Notes under the pieces: generated by a model
Databases searched by the model: none
Seen by the model: the letters and a program-made list of their open reading frames with translations, nothing else
Told to the model about the DNA's origin: nothing
Assembly (NCBI RefSeq): GCF_027409185.1
Contig: NC_084462.1
Coordinates: 42,728,679 to 42,792,678 of the forward strand
Origin: Cynocephalus volans
Taxonomy: Eukaryota; Chordata; Mammalia; Dermoptera; Cynocephalidae
Reading direction: 5' to 3'
Length of the DNA: 64,000 nt
Part shown: piece by piece, positions 59,220 to 64,000 of the stretch
Layout: each line of letters starts with the position of its first letter
Numbering within the stretch: position 1 is the first letter of the stretch
Position numbers and translations under genes: made by a program

Positions 59220-60824
59220 TATGTTCCCGCCCTGTTCCATAGGGTTTGTTATGGTTCCTCCTGCCAGAGTGCCTTAATGTTGAAATTCATGGAAGGCTGG
59301 GGGGTGGGAGGAGTAATAGGCAATCTTTCTTTAACCACCAACCTCATTATATTCTTTACATAGTGGCTCTTTGCTAGAAACATGCATCAGAATTTCAGTG
59401 ATTCTGCCTTGTACCCCTCATGGAGAATCACTGCACTGTAAGAGGAATTCAAGGAGATTTATCTTCTGTCTTTCCTCAACTGCCTTTCCCTTCCCCAGGC
59501 CCCTATCCCTAGGGAAGGACTGAGGTGGACAAGATTCACCCAGGGAGGATGACTTGGCATGTGTGGTGAGGGGAGTCTGCTGGCCCAGCCACAGAGCTGT
59601 TGCAGCATCAGAACTTGCAGAGAGAGGAGAGGTAGCTGGAACATGGGAGGACGTAGAAGCTATGCAGAGCAGTTTGGGCAGATTGAATTATTCCCAGCAA
59701 GCAAGGAACATGACCACAGTTCCGTGGTGAAAGACCACCCCAGCAGGTTCAGAGGAAGGTAGGGCTGGGGGCAGAGAAGACAAAGAAATGAAGAGAGTCA
59801 GAGCAAGAGCCTTGCTGGTGGCTGCAGAAGAGTGGGTACACTGGAAAGACCCAGGAGCTTCATTTCCTGAATTTGGTCCCTGGCTGATCTGGTGAGTACC
59901 CAGAGGAGGCAGGGAGCAGTCAGGTATCCTTATCAAAGCCAGTTTTTATCGTGCCTGAGAACAGTCTTGGAACAACCCTCCTAATTGTGTTCCCGCTATT
60001 AATTTGCCCTAGAGTGTAACCCCAGAAGAGACTTTCCTGTTTAGCCTACACAGAGGTCAGCTTGGTCAGGAGACTGGCTGGAGGACGCAAAGCCTGTGAG
60101 AAGCACAGCAGCCTCAGCACCTGTCTCTGCATCACGCTTGTCAGTCGTGTTGAATGTCGTAGCACCGCACCTGAATGGTTCTGTCTGTAGCCAGCATGTT
60201 TGTGTAAAGACTTCCCTTATTTTCTATCTGGATGCTCATAAAAATGAAAATTGAAAATAGTGCTGGAAGTAAACAGGCTCATGAAATTACATATGGTGAC
60301 AACATTTTGTCTTATTCAACCTGTATTGTCATCTTAGTGCCTGAATGATAGTACCTAGAATTAAAAAATACTTTTTTTATGCTGTGTAGAGTATTGGATA
60401 ACTATACAACAATGCCTGGTGTATCGTTGGTGTTCACAATATATTTGTTGTGTGAGATGAATTTTGTGATAGAAGTCACTTTTTCTTATACTTTATTCAG
60501 AATGATGCTTCCAAGAGCTTTTGTGACTCATTTATATCCAGTTGCTGATGCAGCTATAATGGTGGTTAGAAACAGGGATAAAATGAACATACTCTGCTGT
60601 TCGTGGTCTTTGAGGGTTCTATTTTGGGGAATGCTATGTCTGTTTTTAGTTTTTCGAAACTGCCTTTTATGCACAAAACCAAAGTAGAATGATTGTATGC
60701 CATAAAGTATAAGCCACGCAGAATTTGATGCAATCATGTTTTCTGTTTTTCTAGTGTTGTTACTCTCAGGTTTTTTATTTAACTTGAATCAAGCATTTTT
60801 TTTTATAGAGAATTTATATAAAAT

Positions 60825-60940
60825 TTTAATTTTGAAAATTACTTTTAAAAATTTTATTTGTACCTTTGGTAAAAGATACATAGCATAAAATTTACCATCT
60901 TAACCATTTCTAAGCATGTAGTTCAGTACTTCATCTGAAG
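60825..60940 (-). repeat. L1 LINE 3' fragment, antisense
   Basis: 'gatacatagcataaaattta', 'ccatcttaaccatttctaag' and 'catgtagttcagtact' are a familiar reversed L1 3' UTR segment. Confidence 0.7.
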
Positions 60941-61224
60941 TTACTTTTTTTGCAGGAGTTCTGTAAGAATTGGAAAGGTAGGAAGCCAGAGGTGTAAATG
61001 ACATCCACAAGTGGAATGAGGTGTCCCAGTGTCAGGAAGGCACAATCTGATGCTGGTCAAGCATGGTGGTTTTGGAAGCAGGGAGTGGAGAGTAAAGGGA
61101 GCTAAGCCGTGGGTGAGAAGACAAACTGCTAAACCCATTTATGTGGTTTGTTTAGGCAAAGTCTATATGTGCCTGGCTTACATCCAGTAAGTGGGGCAGT
61201 AGTGTAAAGGTGAAAGTCTCTAGA

Positions 61225-61440
61225 TTTAGGAGTCAGTGGACTTTTTCTGTAAAGGGCCAGATGGTAAATATTTCAGGCCCTTGGGTGTCTGTCCCAACTA
61301 CTCAGCTTGGCCATTGTAGTGCAAAAGCAGTATAGACAGTAACTATACAAGTGAGCATAGCTATGTTCCAATAAAACTTTTAATAGGCAGCAGGCCGATT
61401 TTGGCCCATGGGCTATAATGTGCTGACCCCTGCTCTGGGT
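61225..61440 (+). repeat. hAT-Charlie non-autonomous element
   Basis: 'ggactttttctgtaaagggc', 'cagatggtaaatatttcagg', 'agctatgttccaataaaact' and 'tttggcccatgggctataat' with the end 'gtgctgacccctgctct' give a nearly complete short hAT-Charlie DNA transposon with inverted ends. I do not assign the subfamily. Confidence 0.8.
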
Positions 61441-61474
61441 TACAGATGTGAGTCGTTCTGACCTTGGGCCTGCT

Positions 61475-61625
61475 AATACTGGTATTTCCATGTCAAGTTA
61501 CACAGTTTCTGAAAGTTTGTTTTCTCCTCTGTAAAATGACAACGTTACCTATAATATCCAGGGCTGGCATATGATTATATGAAATAGTATATAACATGCT
61601 GCTCAGAAAGTAGGAGTTACTAAAG
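61475..61625 (+). repeat. MIR SINE fragment
   Basis: 'aagttacacagtttctgaaa', 'gtttgttttctcctctgtaa', 'aatgacaacgttacctataa' follow the MIR core and tail in sense. Confidence 0.65.
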
Positions 61626-62479
61626 CATTCTTAATGAGATGTGATTCTGAAAAGTGGCATTTAATTCAGAGTTTGTTCATGGGTTCCTGTGTTTAATATA
61701 CTAACAAATCTATAATTTATATGACTTAACAAAAGAGTTAAGCCCCTATAACAGTCACCTAAGAAATACAGTGGAGATAGATGTTAATTTCTCTGTCCAG
61801 TAACAGGATGGCTTTTCCAGGATGGCAGGGGACTCTGCTCCTCATGGACATTGAGGGATCCACGTCTGACCTTTTTGCTTTTCCACCGTCTTCTGTGGCA
61901 TTGTCCTCATATCAGTCACATGGTTATGTGCTCAAGCTACAGCCACAGGAGGTGGAAAGAAGAAAGAGGGTCTAGGGAGACAGTCCAGAGCCAAGTCTTA
62001 AGGAGGCCCAAGCTGGACGGGAAACACATCGCTTCCATTCACACTCTGCTAGGGAGATCTTGGGTATGTGGTCACACCTGACTGGACAGGAAACTGGGCA
62101 GCTGGAGCCTGGCCACAGTCTGTCTCCATAGGGGAGGGAGGACATACTGGCAAGCAGGCCACAGTCTGTGCCACATGACCAAAAGAAATCTTTACATCCT
62201 GTAGTGAATCCCCAGCACCCTTTCCTCTCTTGTGGACTGGGCTTTGGTTTCTCAGGTTGCAAGTGTAAGGAAGGCATCTCAATACCACTTTTGGAATTCA
62301 TGGCAATGTACCAAGATCAGGTGTTGAAGAAATACAATTGCACAATGCAGTTTAATTGACTTTTAAGTTAAAAAGCTCCTGATTTGAGACCTGAATAGGC
62401 TTCTAACAAGCATTTACATTGGCAAGAATCCTGGCTCTTTAGCAATTGGTCTTCAGTATATTCTGTTTGTACTTTTGTT

Positions 62480-62645
62480 TTTGCATTTGCCGTACTATAA
62501 TTTAACATTATATAAATGTATAATTTAAATTATATAAGTAATTTAACATTTATCCTTTAACATTAGAAATTATGATTTCTAATTTAGTATTATACAAATT
62601 TAATTTATATAACTTAACATAGTTTAACATTATATAAATGCCATA
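62480..62645. repeat. AT-rich low-complexity region with a perfect hairpin
   Basis: The motif TTTAACATTATATAAATG occurs at about 62501 and again at about 62622. ATTAGAAAT and ATTTCTAAT form a 9-bp perfect inverted repeat around TATG at 62563-62584. I do not recognise an element. Confidence 0.6.
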
Positions 62646-62704
62646 ATTTGGGCTATCCTTAAATATTTGACCTGAATTTTTTCTAAATAATTCTGGCTGT
62701 AGTA

Positions 62705-62906
62705 CAGGTTGAGCATCCCTCATCTGAAAATCCAAAACTTTTTGAGCACTGACATGACACTCAAAGGAAATGCTCATTGGAGCATTTTGGATTTTGGATA
62801 TTTGGATTAGGGGTGCTCAATCTATATGTATTCTGCAAATATTCCAAAATCTGAAATCTGAAATACTTCTAGTTCCAAGCATTTTGGATAAGGGATACTC
62901 AACCTG
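62705..62906. mobile_element. Tigger-type (Tc/mariner) MITE, complete
   Basis: Inverted ends CAGGTTGAGCATCCCTCATC and the complement of GGATAAGGGATACTCAACCTG enclose about 200 bp. A TA dinucleotide flanks each end (62703-62704 and 62907-62908), the expected Tc/mariner target duplication. 'ttttggattttggatatttg' inside matches the MER2/Tigger-like body. No transposase is present. Confidence 0.85.
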
Positions 62907-63464
62907 TAGTAGATGTAAGGATTTGGGAATATTCTCAAAATATAGTGTATACTAGCATGGGGAAAAGTTTCCCTAGGGTGTCTTCTTTTAAATTTGTATT
63001 ATGTGGCTTTTAGCTTTACCCCTGCTATAACACTGAGTTTGGGAATGCATCTGTGTTTAAACTTCATTTGAGGGGTATGGAAATGCCTCATTATTAGTTG
63101 TCAGAACCTTTCCTGCTCTTTAAAGAAGGAACATGATTAATGGACTTGTGGTTAAATTTATCAATAATTTGAGGGATTTGGAAAATGCCACCTTCTTTGG
63201 GAAGAAATAAGGCAAAATTTGTGATTCTTGAGTATTTGTGTACATACTTAGTTGTGAGTGAGGTAAAACAAAGACTAAAATAATGAAAACTAAACATGCT
63301 TTGCTCCTTTTTATTCTAGGAATATGCCTGTAGTTCATTGCGAACTGCTATGGTCACATACACCCAGTTTAGCTTATTGAATGTTTGACAAATACATTTG
63401 CAAAGAAACCGGTGTATACACATTTAAATAAAATAGCTTTATTACTCATGTTGAATAGTGGTTG

Positions 63465-63510
63465 TATAGTTTACATAGTTTGTAGAGTTCATAGTTTATA
63501 TAGTTTATAG
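63465..63510. repeat. short tandem repeat, TAGTTTATA-like unit
   Basis: TATAGTTTACATAGTTTG, TTCATAGTTTATATAGTTTA and TAG repeat a roughly 10-bp unit about five times, with drift. Confidence 0.6.
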
Positions 63511-64000
63511 TCTCAGTCATGGATCTCACTGTGTAATACCAGTTGGTGGCATTATGTAGCTTTTCTCAGTTATTTTGACATCAGTTGGACCCTAAGATAA
63601 TAACATTGGTTATTGCTGGGTAGTAAGAATAGGGTGAATGTTTTATTTTTTTACCTCTCTGAGTTTTCCTGGTTTCTGCCAGTGAACATGGGTCGTGTAG
63701 TCACTCCCACCCCTTTTTTGCAATGGCACAGTCCCGGCTGACACCTGGCCTTAACATCAGAATGGGACACGAGGAAATGCCTGACCAGGAGTCTATGGAA
63801 GAAGATGTTTTCATTTTTTCTGGTGTAATTCATACTTAGTCTTACATAAGAGTATTGCATTGTTAGAGTATGCTTCTTTTATGTATATATCTACTTATAT
63901 TTATACGTAGTTTATATTGACCAACTGGGGGGTCAAGATATTATGTAAGTGGAATGTGAATCAGCGTGATAGTCTCTCCTGTTGTTACCCCACACGTGCA

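Larger units (their letters stand above)
30179..64000 (+). other. CHSY1: CHSY1 intron 2 (5' part)
   Basis: Begins GTGAGG and continues beyond the right edge. No sequence resembling the last CHSY1 exon (starting with the MQQLFYENY-type segment known from other mammals) is present. The content is mostly antisense L1 and L2 relics plus the listed elements. About 30670-32480, 38900-39600, 41110-42100, 43310-44870, 54200-54900, 55100-57030, 57670-59180, 59230-60820 and 62910-64000 contain no gene and nothing I can classify with confidence, beyond short low-complexity runs. Confidence 0.95.

Noticed and set aside
30179..64000. the last CHSY1 exon
   Set aside because: I looked for the segment following Glu275 in other mammals and for the C-terminal GalNAc-transferase half and found neither. 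The exon must lie to the right of the window.

Overview
This window is mammalian nuclear DNA. It carries the 5' part of one protein-coding gene, CHSY1 (chondroitin sulfate synthase 1), on the + strand: a TATA-less CpG-island promoter (about 14.54-16.14 kb), coding exon 1 (15661-15989), a 13.7 kb intron 1, coding exon 2 (29683-30178), and nearly 34 kb of intron 2 running off the right edge. The two exons join in phase (AG|A, Arg110) and encode residues 1-275 of a type II Golgi membrane protein: short cytosolic tail, signal anchor, stem, and the first part of the GT31-type glucuronosyltransferase domain with its DDD metal-binding motif. The rest of the GT31 domain and the GT7-type GalNAc-transferase domain are not in the window. 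They lie in a further exon in other mammals.

Species. The youngest repeats are a SINE made of two tRNA-Ile-like units in tandem with no tRNA-unrelated body, ending in an A-tail and flanked by good target-site duplications (9261-9430, 19151-19313, 54906-55074, and a minus-strand copy at 19691-19834). A single-unit fragment sits at 2677-2748. This architecture fits the CYN SINE family described from colugos (Dermoptera), so the likely source is a flying lemur. That is my inference from repeat structure and has not been tested by a search.

Layout. 1-252: an 80-bp minisatellite cut by the left edge. 253-14540: intergenic DNA upstream of CHSY1 with MIR, MaLR LTRs, L1 pieces, two LTR-like blocks and the first SINEs; no gene recognised. 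14540-16140: CpG island, promoter, 5' UTR with upstream ATGs, exon 1. 15990-29682: intron 1 with MIR, L2 and L1 fragments, two SINEs, and an unrecognised minus-strand open stretch at 23972-24361. 29683-30178: exon 2. 30179-64000: intron 2, dominated by antisense L1 and L2 relics, MaLR LTRs, hAT-Charlie and Tigger fossils, microsatellites and one young SINE.

No novel biological system was found. The points most worth a second look are an antisense L1 3' end only 12 bp past the exon 2 splice donor, a lineage-variable alanine tract in the CHSY1 stem, upstream ORFs before the CHSY1 start, monomer and dimer forms of the SINE side by side, and a 76-bp pure alternating purine-pyrimidine tract.
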